NCBI GenBank assembly: GCA_902805475.1
Contig: CADCSX010000007.1
Span: 434,001-498,000 of the forward strand
Origin: Entonaema liquescens
Taxonomy: Eukaryota; Ascomycota; Sordariomycetes; Xylariales; Xylariaceae
DNA length: 64,000 nt
Reading direction: 5' to 3'
In this document: one piece after another, positions 1-10,802 of the stretch
Layout: the number at the start of each line of letters is the position of its first letter
Position numbering within the stretch: the stretch's first letter is position 1
Translations under genes and position numbers: made by a program
Notes under the pieces: generated by a model
Told to the model about the DNA's origin: nothing
The model's input: the letters and a program-made list of their open reading frames with translations, nothing else
Database searches by the model: none

Positions 1-1184
1 CGCCTTCACTTTCCAGCCATCTTAAATGCACGAAGACCACACGGTTTGAGTACTAATTAGTTAAACTGTTGATACCTTCACTCTAACTAGCGCTAGGAGT
101 AGGTAATAAGCTGAAAGAGGAGAAAGCAATTGGAATCATACTGGTGATAGATTAATCTTGTAACTATATGATAATTTTGGTTTTGTTGCTATCATGTCTG
201 TGATAGATAACGTCGTGTTAGGTTGTTTTATGACTTTGCCGTATTGAAATCCGATAGTACTCTAAATAAGGTATATTTGAATATACTTCAGTAGTTGACT
301 ATAGTAGCTAACAATGAAGCTATAGGTCGCTAATAAGTTCTGACAACAAAGGGTAGCATTAGCAAGTTTATATAGTTGTTGGGGTGTGCGCATGTTTGAT
401 TCAACCCAACTTGCCCGCGTACAACACTGGGCAAACTAAACTATGAGATATAATAACTAACGTTGAATTTATGCAGAGATCTTGAATCACAAGGAACATA
501 CCGAAAACCGAGTAAAATGCTTTGTTGCTGCTTTGGAATTTAGATTTGGGTTTCCCGTTTGTTTTTTGCTTGAGATGCATTTTGAGGCTATTCAAACAGT
601 TGTTTAGACCCACTTTATACCATTTCAAGTAGGTTTCCTAAGAATGATTGGATACGAGTTATAATCTTAAAATAAGCTCAAGGAGACAACCCTAGTCTAT
701 CAACTCTTGGCTTTAGCTAAGTTGTATAATAGTTAACTCGAACACTACTATCACAAATCCCAACCTTCTCCCACTTCGAACGGCCTTTAGAAAAATAATA
801 AAAATCTTGAAATAACGTAGAGATTAGTGTCGAATTAGTCCTTGTTACACAAGAAACTAATTGCAAAAAGACGGTAGTCTGTGGAGACTTTGGTGGTAGT
901 CTATCCCTAAAGTGGCTAGGCTATGGTTCTGGGGGGATGCTCAGCTATATGCAGGGCCAACCATGGCCCCCAGCCTGCCTTGGTAAGTATCTCATAGAGT
1001 AATTCCCGCTGTAAAGGTACATATTATCATCGTGAGTCCCCTGCGAACGAGTTTGCCGGAAAAAACTCCGCAGATAACATTTTGGTGGAGGCTGGGTTGG
1101 ACACTCGTACGTCGCGTCACTCAACAAGTTGTTCCCTCGTGGGTGTTATTCTTACCAACCTACCGGGGATCAACCCACCTAGCC
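1..1184. other. AT-rich intergenic region upstream of the Zn2Cys6 gene
   Basis: No supported gene. The stretch is AT-rich and stop-rich in all frames; the longest open frame (about 75 codons, minus strand, 401-628) has no recognisable domain. It may hold the promoter of the regulator that starts at 1185, or old decayed sequence. Confidence 0.5.
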
Positions 1185-3635
1185 ATGGAGCAGGAAAGAC
1201 CAGACGGTTCAAATTCTAGAAAACGCCGTCTAGTTCCACTTGCACCGGCCCCGGCAGGTAGTTCGGGTCAGGGTGCTTCCGCAGGCACTGGCTCTAAAGG
1301 GAGGAGACAGGTCACAGCCGCGTGCGAGGCATGTCGGAGGAGGAAGTCAAAAGTAAGAACAAAAGCTAAAGACTCTTTCTTTGAAAAAATCTAGTTACAC
1401 GGAATGTCTTGATTTGGTGTAATGTGTAATGTATCACGACTGACAACTCCCTTGCTCGCAGTGTAACGCGGAGCGCCCAAAGTGTAGTCTCTGTGTGAGA
1501 CATAACACCGATTGTCGATACGCTACAGGTCCGGCAGAGACTCACTCCCAGGCCTTGAAGCGAAAACACAATGAATTGCAGAACCGGATAACCCCATACG
1601 AGGAACTATTCGGTTTACTACAGACAAAAACCGAAACCGAGTCCCTCGAGATCCTCCGGAGAATCCGGGCTGGTAATGATGTTGGTTCTATCCTACGTCA
1701 CGCAAGGGATGGGGATCTCCTCATCCAACTTTCTCTAGCCCCTGAGGCTCGCCGTCGGTACGAATTCCCTTATATACGCGATATGCCTGCCTCTATCCTA
1801 GTGTCGGATAATCTCTACCTACGATCCTTTGTCTATGAGACTACGTTCCGTGCTCCTCCTAGTCATGGATTTGAAACTGAAATGCAACGTGAAGGTTATG
1901 GCGACGAAAGATATCTCAAGCCCTACCATGCGGCCCAGGTTGTCGAACCTAACTTCGACGACATCAATGTGTCGTATTGGACTGAGGTGACGACGGACAA
2001 TCACCTGTTAAGAAGACTACTCACTTCCTACTTATACTACCAGCACCCTTGGACGGCGGCTTTTCACATGGATTGGTTTATCAAAGATATGGCTTTGAAA
2101 AAGACGGAATTCTGCTCATCTCTACTAGTTAACTCCGTGCTCGCCGCTGCATGTGTAAGTCTAGTAGATTGGATCGTGGCTTGACTTCGCTGACTGACAC
2201 TATCTAGCATATGTGTCGCGAAGTCCCGGACCGTACTAAATTTTGGGTTCCTCGAACGCTCGGCTACCAGTTCCTGGCCGAAGCTAAAAGACTATGGGAG
2301 CTGGAGAGTCAGAAGAATACCGGTAGTCTACCGACAATCCAGGCCGCTATCATACTCGGCATCGTAGCTCTCACTACAGCCATGGACAAAGTCGGCACCT
2401 CGTATTTACTACAAGCTATGGCTATGTCGGAGGATATGGGCCTATTCAATGCCGACGCAGGTACAGACGACGTGTCGTTGCGAAGAGTACGGGCGCTCAC
2501 GGCGTGGGGAATCTATACCTGGCAAGCGTAAGTAAAGGAAGAATCCCCCTCCGCGCTCTATCATTTGCTAACTAGGCACAGTTGGCAGCGATTCTACTTT
2601 GCCGCACCGCCTCATCTTAAAAAGGCTCCCGAATACCCGCTACCGGACCCCGAGGCGGACTCCGAATTCTACGGCGAGACCTGGGTTCGGTATCCGATGG
2701 GCCACAGGCTGTATTCGGTCAACCTGGGTCATCTGGTGAAGGCGAATTTCGAGTTGCGGCACTTGATGAACGAAATGGCGCTGGAACTATTCGAAGAAGG
2801 CAAGCCACCTCGCATCGACGTTGAGAAGGCACTCGAGTGTAAATCCCGACTGGATAACTGGTTCGTCAATCTCCCAGACGTTCTATCGCCTACGAAGATT
2901 GTGTTTCCGGACCATATCAAGATCCAGTAAGTCAGACCTTGGTCCCATTCGTATCTACCTATCTATGTCGTAGCATGTCTAACCACTGGATTCTGCAGCA
3001 TGGAGTACTACGGTAACATCATCACGCTTGTCCGCTTCCTCGCGTCATCCGGCTACGCGCTAGACCTGACCTGGCACAACATCATCACGCACGCCGAAGT
3101 GCGTCTCGAAACGCTTCTACGCCTGTACTACCTGCGGCACAGCTACGAGTCCTACGACCCGCTGCTCATGCACTGGCTGATGTTCCTGGGGGACACGACG
3201 CTGCAGAAGATCGACAAATCCGGCATCCCCGTGCCCCCGGCCATCGCCGCGCTCTCGCCCCCCGTCGACATCGAGTCCCTACGGTCCACGCTCATTCTCT
3301 GCGCCAAGGGCCTGTACGACCAGGGCCACAACTACCACATCGCGGTGCTCGTGTACCGCCTGCTGCGCGACCGCATGAAGGCCAACGACCTCGACCTCAT
3401 GCGCACCCACATCTTCTCCCCGCAGGGCCCCGGCGACGAGGAGATGCCGCTGATGATGCAGTACGTCCAGGCCCAGTGGGTTGCGCCCATCATGACGCGC
3501 GCCGAAAGCACAAACCCCAGCAAAAACACGCTGGATTACCTGCTGAGGGAGTACGAGAACTTGTCTCTCGACCGCAATGTCGAGGACGTAAGCGATTCCA
3601 ATAGTTCGGTCGAGCCGCAGCCCTTCAGGTCGTGA
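1185..3635 (+). CDS. Zn2Cys6 fungal-type transcription factor, five exons
   Basis: Exons inferred at 1185-1352, 1462-2154, 2208-2527, 2582-2926 and 2999-3635 give a 720-residue protein. The first intron splits the DNA-binding domain: exon 1 ends just before the third cysteine and exon 2 restores a C-x2-C-x6-C-x6-C-x2-C-x6-C binuclear zinc cluster at about residues 47-74. Exons 3-5 resemble the fungal-specific transcription factor region (WQ..QRFYF..PP-type motif across the third intron). The product is expected to be a nuclear sequence-specific regulator; its targets cannot be read from the sequence. All junctions keep phase, with GTAAGT/GTAAGA donors. The start is the in-frame ATG at 1185, 17 codons before a basic SRKRR stretch. 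The last exon is clearly GC-richer than the earlier ones. Confidence 0.85.
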
Positions 3636-4261
3636 TTTATATACTACCTAAGTATCTAACCTAGCCTCATCATGCGCACCTAAGCTTTTCTTCTCTGCTG
3701 AAACATATGGGCACTGTGCCTCATTTACGGTTGCTATGTGAGTTAAGATATGAGTTACGATATGCGAAATGCTATTTTTTGCAATAGCAACGAATCTTGT
3801 ACGGCTTATCAAGAATTGTATGGTCACAAAGTGGGTTAAACTGGCCGGCGAGGGTTGGGTTCGGAATTTCCAAATGTCAATGGAACCACGGGACATTGAC
3901 AGAGTAGGATTTGGGATCAGGGGCTTCGATACATAGAACTGGATGTGCTTTGGTAACCAAGGTACTTAATTTACCTAGGTATAGATAACGCTTCGAGTCG
4001 ACCGTCGCGTTGAATTTATCATTCGTATCATTATTCTAGTCGTCGTGCTACTTAAGTTCTCCAGCTCGTAAAGCTATATACAAGCGGAATCCTAAGCTGG
4101 TGCTGCTTATAATCGATAGCCAAAAGCCTGGATCAAATCCGCTTTGCGCTAAGTACCCTTCTGTTCCTACCAAAGGCACGCCGAGTATGCCTATTCTATA
4201 ACAGCCACCTATCTCATAAGTGGACCGTGATGTCCATCATCTATACCATATAGTATCCGCA
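3636..4261. other. Intergenic region between convergent genes
   Basis: This is the 3' flank shared by the Zn2Cys6 gene and RAD5. No coding signal is seen. It contains one copy of the palindrome TACCTAGGTA (3972-3981). Confidence 0.5.
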
Positions 4262-7200
4262 TTAACTCAACAATTCCTTGATATCCTCAACTCTCTGGAG
4301 TCTCTTTTCTTCATCGCTCATCATGCCTAACGAAGAAGCACTAGGGAAAAGCCAGGCGTTAGCAACTAAGACTACATCTATCCAGGCAACGATATATGAT
4401 AAGAAAAAGACAGATACTCACATAAACTTCTTCCTATCTTGGACCTTCAGCATTCGCTCCTCGACACTATCTTTGACAATGAACCGATAGACCTTGACCT
4501 CGTCGTCCTGGCCCATCCTGTGCACGCGATCGATAGCCTGGGCCTCCACGGCGAAGCTCCACCAAGGGTCCATCATGAAGACGCGCTTTGCCTGGGTTAG
4601 ATTTAAGCCTACACCACCAGCTCGCAAGCTCAGCAACAGTATGGTGAACTTGTTGGAGTCCTTGAATTCGCTTAGGATAGCCGAACGAGTCTTCTGATTA
4701 GTAGAACCGTCGAGACGCAGGAAGCGCATATTAGCTTTCGCGAGTGCGGGTTCGATAAGCGACATGAAGGATGTAAATTGGCTGAAGACGACTGATTTTA
4801 TGCGCGGGTGCTCCTTGCGCAGCTGACGCAGGTGTTTCATTAACGAGACGACTTTCGATGAAGACTCGTTTGAACCCAAACGTTGTAAGCTAATCTTAGG
4901 CGAGGCCTGTATTGTCTCGGGGTCATCATCTTGTCGAACCACTTCGAATAGATCGCGACTGTTGATAGGTTCGCGGCAATTGAAGCATCTTGGCACTTGG
5001 TGACGATCCGTATTATGCTTTATGAAATCTAGCAGGCATTTCTTACAAGCAGAATGCCAACAGCCAGTAACCGTCTGGTCGATCATTGGCTCCTCTGAGC
5101 AGATAGGACATTCGTTCACTGCCTCATCCCGAATTTGCTGAAGGACATGAGCGCCAAAGGCATTGGCATCTTTCTCGTCGCCGGTAGTCGCTGTAAATCG
5201 CTCTATCAGGGACTGGAGGTCCATGTCGTCGCTAAGACCTGCGGCTGCATCTGCTTCCGCCCCGGCGGCTTCTTCTTCCGTGAGAATATCTTGGTTCCTA
5301 ACCAAGAGTGGGTGGCAGCACGACTGCCGTAGACGGAGAATCTGAGCAAAGATAGTCGTGTAGGCCTTCATGACCGTACCTTTCTCTACATTGGCGGAAA
5401 ATGTACGCTGTGCTCTAGTAAAGACGTAATCGTAAACATCTCGCTCAGCCTTTGAAAGTTCAACCTCCACAATTTCCACTGACTTCGGTGGTAGGGGGAC
5501 GAGGCTAGATACGGTCAGCGTAATATTCTTTGGATATTATAAAGCGTGACAGAACTTACGGTTGGCCTTCGGGCGTTTTCATGTCTTTCGTTCTCCTCAT
5601 CACTAAGGGTTCTAGTACTGTCTGTACCACATCAAGGGCACGCACAAAATCCTTAGACTCGAATGGAACAGTGATAAACGTTCGCCAGTACGAAAAGTTA
5701 TTCCACGGTTCGACCCTAAGGAACCTGACTAAACTAAACAGGTCTTCTAGGCGATTTACGATGGGAGTTCCTGTGAGAACCCAACGGTGTGTAGCTGAAA
5801 GCTCATAGCAAGCCTTGGCAGTTTTTGACTGACGATTCTTAATGGTATGAGCCTCATCGATAATAATCCGGAAAAAATCCAACGAAAAGAGACCGTTGTG
5901 TGAGTCTCTATTGCCTGCCTTGGATGCAATTTGAGTAAATTCAGAAAGAACTACACCATAGCTCGTAATTACAACATCAGGGGCAGAGGCAATATTAGCA
6001 TCACAACAAAGGGCTTGGAGATTATCAATTTTTTCAGTGCCGTAATAGACAATTGATTTGAGTGTACCCTCCCTGGATGCATTTTCTGCTTCGCTTTGCC
6101 ATTGTGCAAGTAGTGACATCGGAGCAATGACAAGGGTAGTCTTTGGTGCGGGAAGCACACCGGACTTAGAAGAAAGCTTTCGTAAACCGTTGACAGAGCT
6201 GAGGGATGTACCCGCACTCTGTATTGCCGCTTCAGACTTGTGCGAATGGATAAGACTCAGCATTTGAATCGTCTTACCGAGACCCATCTCATCGGCAAGA
6301 ATGCCACCCAAGCAGTGCTGCTCTTGAACAGGAAAGTCTAACGACATCTCACCCGAGTACGGGTTCATATAGAAGTTAGGTTGGTCTTCAACTTGGGGAA
6401 CCTCTTGATCGTCGACATCTTTTGTAGGCCAGGCGTACTCTTCCCAAAGAGGGTGCATTGATGCTCCACGGACCTCATTCTTCCGGTCTTTCTCCTTAGC
6501 CAACATCCAATATAGCGATTGTTTCTGGTATGGGCGAAGCGTCATATTAAAGGTTTCCGCTGGTTCAGCCTCGGGTGTATTGAAATCAAACGACTGGGCC
6601 TTCCGATATAGAGCATCAAGCTGATCTTGCTCAAGTTCTTGACCATCCTCAGCATCTTCCGACGGTGGTGACGAGCCGGGATTTGTAGATTTAGAAGTAT
6701 CGGTGCTCTTTTTATCAGCCATCTCAGCAGCATTAAGGAGACCTTGTCGCGCACTTCTAGCTGCTGCTGCATTGCCTCTTGAAGGTGTGAGATTGATCTC
6801 CTGAAACAATCTCACGAGAGCTACTTGGCGTAGGCGTAGGTTCCGCTCCTCACTGGTTTCCTTTTCCTCAAAAAGACCAGTTGAGCGGTTGTCAGACATG
6901 TGAAATCCCGTGCTCTGGAAAGCGGACTTCATTAAGAAGCACCGCAATTGCAGGAATACAGTGTCATTTGTTCTCAGCCTCTCCGGAGCATACACACAGC
7001 TACCTTCAAACCTACAGACCTTCTGGTCCATTAACGAAGATACCCAGTTCGCCGTATCTTTAGCCAGTCGTCCGAGCTCCGTTCCACGAGAATCGGTGAA
7101 CCTCACAATAACATCAACACGTCTAGCGGCAGCCGAATTTACTCGGACAGGTAGAGGTGAGTTCCCCTTGCTTTTTGCCTTTAGCGATGCGCCTGGTGGT

Positions 7201-7784
7201 TGAATCTTTTGGCGCTCGATCTTAACGGCATCCCCGTGGTTCAATAAGTTCGTCCCACTCCGAGTAGCCCATCCTTCAACGCCAAATGCACCTATATAAC
7301 GACTATTAGGCATATGTTGTGACAGTCGGGATCGTGCTGGCGGGGGGTCGGGTTCTTTAGAATTATCGGCTATACTGGTTGAAGAATTCCGAGGTAGGAA
7401 AAGTGCAGCAGTTTTATTTACGGATGGTTGGGAGCGATATTTCTTCCATGTCCCATCGAAATACATATTGACAGCCCGTTCGAGGTCGTTCCCGCAGTTT
7501 TGGCCGATAGTTTTCAGCGCCTCGGAGTCGACATTGTCTCCCACAATACTTTGGAACATATTCTCATCAAATACCATTCCTTGATCCGTTACAGAGGCAG
7601 GCTCTGTTGAATGCGCAGCAGAGGCGCTTGTCGTCGGTACCTGATTAGAAACATTGTCGATGGTCTTCTCTACGAGAGGTAACGTCCTTTGTATACAGTT
7701 TTGACCTGAACTATCCTCGTCCTCTGAATCGGCGAAAAACCTCCTCTTTTTGGCGGGTGGTTCTCCCGAATCTTCTATACTCAT
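4262..7784 (-). CDS. rad5: RAD5/HLTF-type DNA repair ATPase and RING E3 ubiquitin ligase
   Basis: Exons on the minus strand at 7784-5560, 5504-4422 and 4340-4262 give 1128 residues. Domain order is that of RAD5: a HIRAN domain at about 155-290, Walker A DEMGLGKT near 498, a DEAH box near 645, a RING finger (CPIC...CWHSAC..C...C..C) at about 873-925 embedded between helicase lobes, and the C-terminal helicase lobe with RVHRMGQ near 1068. The last, 79-nt exon encodes the conserved family tail IASSLGMMSDEEK...DIKELLS and is needed for a full-length C-terminus. RAD5 works in post-replication repair: it polyubiquitinates PCNA and remodels stalled forks. It shares a 502-bp divergent promoter with the NDUFAF6-like gene; that promoter holds three ACGCG cores. 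Length and motifs are intact. Confidence 0.95.
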
Positions 7785-8286
7785 TATGAGTTTATTGGAG
7801 TCTTCGTAAGTTGTTCGTATGAAATTATGGCGTATAAGTAGCGGGTTGGTGGGGGGGTATTAAACGCCGAAGATACCACTAACTAATAAGAATATAGGAA
7901 AAGTTCGACGAATAAAGGACAGGTCGAACTAATTGAGAAGAATATAGAAGTCGCTAGCGGTAGGAATTAGAGTAAATATTGGAAATAGCGACTAGTTATC
8001 TTGCGCCTACAACAACATTACAACCATGGCAGACACAGAAACGCGCTCCGCTGAAAACTTCCTAATTAGTAATTAATGGATTGAGACGCGACTCTTTTAT
8101 CGCGGGTAGTCATGTGACCGCGTTTCAATTTAAAGGTTAAAAACGGATAGCCCCACATCCCGCTGCATGATATCATTTTTATGCTAGGCCAAAGTCTCAA
8201 CTTGAAGAAAAAAATCAACATAGCGAAAGCTTTTTCGCGATTCAATAACTTATACGATGGATTATTTGATATAATATCGGTTTCTT
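7785..8286. promoter_or_regulatory. Divergent promoter of rad5 and the NDUFAF6-like gene, with ACGCG cores
   Basis: The region between two divergent start codons. ACGCG occurs at 8041-8045 and 8086-8090, and on the opposite strand (CGCGT) at 8119-8123: three cores in 83 bp. ACGCG is the core of the MCB element bound by MBF at G1/S in yeasts. Assigning that role here is inference. Confidence 0.4.
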
Positions 8287-9449
8287 ATGTATCGTGCGAC
8301 TCGAGCACGCCCAGGCCTTCAATGGCCTAAGCATCAGTTACGATCTTTAAAAAGATCTTATGTAACCGATGTCGATGTAGATAAAGCAAGACAATATTGT
8401 GTTGCGCAGCTGAGGTAGGATCTTTTACGCCGTCTCTCTTTAGCAGAATGCTTCAGATGTATGAGGCTAATTAAAATAGACAGTCTGACTACGATTCTTA
8501 CTTAATTCGGAATATACTACCCAAAAAAAGACAGGATGCTTATGATGCACTGCGAGCTTTTAATCTTGAGCTGGTGCGGCTTCCAGAGCTTGTATCAAAT
8601 CCCACCATTGGTTTAATGAGGATGCAATTCTGGCGAGATGCTGTCAATAACACATTCGCCGGCAAGCCACCAAAAGAACCCATTATGACCTTATTATATA
8701 AGGTTATCTCAGACCTCAAGGAGATGGGTGGCACGCCAAGCTCTATCAAATTCTGGTTGCTCCGTCTAATTAATACCCGGGAGCAACATATGGAAAACCG
8801 ACCATTCGCTAGTTTATCTTCATTGGAGGACTATGCTGAGAACACATACTCAACCCTCATGTATTCGAATCTAGCAGCCCACTCTATTCATTCCATGCAT
8901 ATGGATCATTTAGCCAGTCACATTGGGAAAGCATGCGGTATTGTAGCTATCCTTCGAGGTGTTCCGGTTTTAGCAGCCCCTTCACCGCCTGTCAAGTCAC
9001 CCCAGGGAGCCAGTGTGGGCAGTGGTAGGAACCCAGTTTTGTTGCTGCCACTAGACATCATGGCAGAAACGGGTCTAAAGGAGGAAAATGTCTATCGACA
9101 TGGCCCTCGTGCCGAGGGTTTCCAAGATGCTATCTTTAAAGTCGCGACTCGGGCCAACGATCACTTAATCACCGCAAGAGAGATGTTGAAAAACCTCAAC
9201 GCGGGGCAAAATCCCGGTCATGAATACGAGCATCACGGCGAAGAGCAACACGAATATCCGTTAGGGACCCATGGGGACGAAGACACAAGACGAGACCTTC
9301 GACGAGGATTCAATGTTCTGCTAGAAAGTATTCCGGCCAACGATTACTTGACGAGGCTTGAAGCACAGAACTTCGACCCCTTTACAGTGAGCAGTAGTTG
9401 GAAGCTCCCGTGGCGGTTATGGAGAGCAATAAAAACCAAACAGATTTGA
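8287..9449 (+). CDS. NDUFAF6-like complex I assembly factor (squalene/phytoene synthase fold)
   Basis: Exons 8287-8414 and 8480-9449 give 365 residues; the intron carries a CTAAT branch site just before its TAG acceptor. The first exon encodes a basic, arginine-rich N-terminus that looks like a mitochondrial presequence, followed by VDKARQYCVAQLR. Exon 2 continues with SDYDSYLIRNILP and the FWRDAV and SIHSMHMDHLASHIGKA segments typical of the squalene/phytoene synthase superfamily branch that includes NDUFAF6. The aspartate-rich catalytic motifs of true prenyl synthases are not evident (DYAENTYSTL occupies the first site), which favours a non-enzymatic assembly factor in the mitochondrial matrix or inner membrane. 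It is divergent from rad5. Confidence 0.85.
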
Positions 9450-9882
9450 TATTGATTACGTTACCAAGGTATCTGTCTTGTATGGATGGTTTGGTCAATA
9501 GCTTGTGAGCGCCCTCCTGTAATTATTATAAGCAGCCCCCCTGAAGTATTCCGCGACTCTAGTATAATCCGTTACTATTACCGAATATGAGTTTCGGTGA
9601 GAAAAATAAACTCTAATTTATTCCCCGACTGCTGTATCAGTCTAGACTCTCCATTGCTAAATAAACCCTGTAAGTAGTCGTCGTATGCATATCCAATAGG
9701 AGCATTGGCGATCCTTAGTGCACGGTTGTTGTCAGCATCGCGGTCGTCTTCATTTTAATTATGAGCTATGTTATTACTAATAAGGTCTTATATCATCTTA
9801 CCCGTCTCATCCACCCCCATTAACTCTTCTTTTTACTTTTTTCTTAGGCATCGCGTGTCTTGAGCCATCACAGCGTCGCATC
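9450..9882. other. Intergenic region upstream of the DUF985 gene
   Basis: No gene is seen. The last 60 bases before the ATG at 9883 are pyrimidine-rich (CTCTTCTTTTTACTTTTTTC), as is common just upstream of fungal transcription starts. Confidence 0.4.
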
Positions 9883-10506
9883 ATGCTTCTTACTTCGGTG
9901 CTCGTCAGCCCACTGGGCTTGTTACTCGCAAGCGCGATAGGGGCTCGCGCTGCCAGTATACAGTACGACTCATCCATCCCAATAAACCAGCGCAGCGCTC
10001 AGGAGGTCATCTCACAACTAAATCTCATTCCTAATGAGGAAAAGGGCTATTTTGTGCAGACCTTTGAGGATGCCGATTCGGTCACAAGAGCTTCAAGCAA
10101 CGGCACCCGATCCGCCAGCACCGCCATTTACTATTTACTCGAAGGCGCGGTTGGATCATCTTACTGGCACCGGGTTGACGCGGTCGAAGTCTGGCATTAC
10201 TACGCGGGCGCGCCATTGACCTTGTCGCTATCGAATAACGATGGCAAGCCCCCGGTGGACAAGGTGCTCGGACCAGACGTCTTCAACAATGAGCAGCCGC
10301 AGGTGGTCATCCCGAAAGGCACATGGCAGAGTGCGCTGTCGAGCGGGCAGTGGACTCTAGTCGGTACTACCGGTAAGGAGATGTTATTTCTTATGTACTA
10401 TTTATTAGCGAACTCAGTAACTGATTACAGTGCAATAGTGGCCCCAGGTTTCGTCCCGGACGGTGTGGAACTTGCACCACCCGACTGGAAGCCGGATGGA
10501 GCTTGA
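9883..10506 (+). CDS. Secreted cupin-like DUF985 (Cupin_5) protein
   Basis: Probable exons 9883-10372 and 10439-10506 give 185 residues. Residues 1-23 form a hydrophobic signal peptide ending in GARA. The body carries the family pattern: YYLLEG, then SYWHRVDAVEVWHYYAG (H..D..E.W..Y.G) near residue 95, and TVAPGF near the C-terminus. DUF985 proteins are small cupin barrels of uncertain biochemical role; a secreted form is noteworthy because many relatives are cytosolic. The 66-nt intron (GTAAGG...AATAG) is a multiple of three without an in-frame stop, so retention would insert 22 residues rather than truncate. Splicing is preferred because it rebuilds the APGF motif directly after VGTT. The alternative acceptor at 10430 would create a stop. 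Confidence 0.8.
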   Translation: MLLTSVLVSPLGLLLASAIGARAASIQYDSSIPINQRSAQEVISQLNLIPNEEKGYFVQTFEDADSVTRASSNGTRSASTAIYYLLEGAVGSSYWHRVDAVEVWHYYAGAPLTLSLSNNDGKPPVDKVLGPDVFNNEQPQVVIPKGTWQSALSSGQWTLVGTTGKEMLFLMYYLLANSVTDYSAIVAPGFVPDGVELAPPDWKPDGA

Positions 10507-10802
10507 GGATGAAGTACGAAGCATAGGAGCAAATGCTTTGGCTTGGCACAAAATACGTGTCATATATAACTCACAGTATCAACATTGGAATAGTTAATAT
10601 AGATGCTCAAGTCAACTATTCATGAACACACAGCTTGTCTGTCATAGGTTTGGTATCTATATTACACTAGTTTCCAGGGCGTAAACGATTTAGTTCAACT
10701 CTAACGCCGCTTATCTAACTGTCATCACTGCGTGCCAGGCTCCGTACGATAGAATATAAAGTCCTCTGTTATACCCCAGCCAGGTCCTCCCCGGAGACTA
10801 GG
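10507..10802. other. Short 3' intergenic region between convergent genes
   Basis: No coding or structural signal is seen. Confidence 0.4.

Noticed and set aside
8287..9449. Phytoene or squalene synthase
   Set aside because: The fold matches, but the Asp-rich catalytic motifs are not conserved and the N-terminus looks mitochondrial, favouring NDUFAF6.
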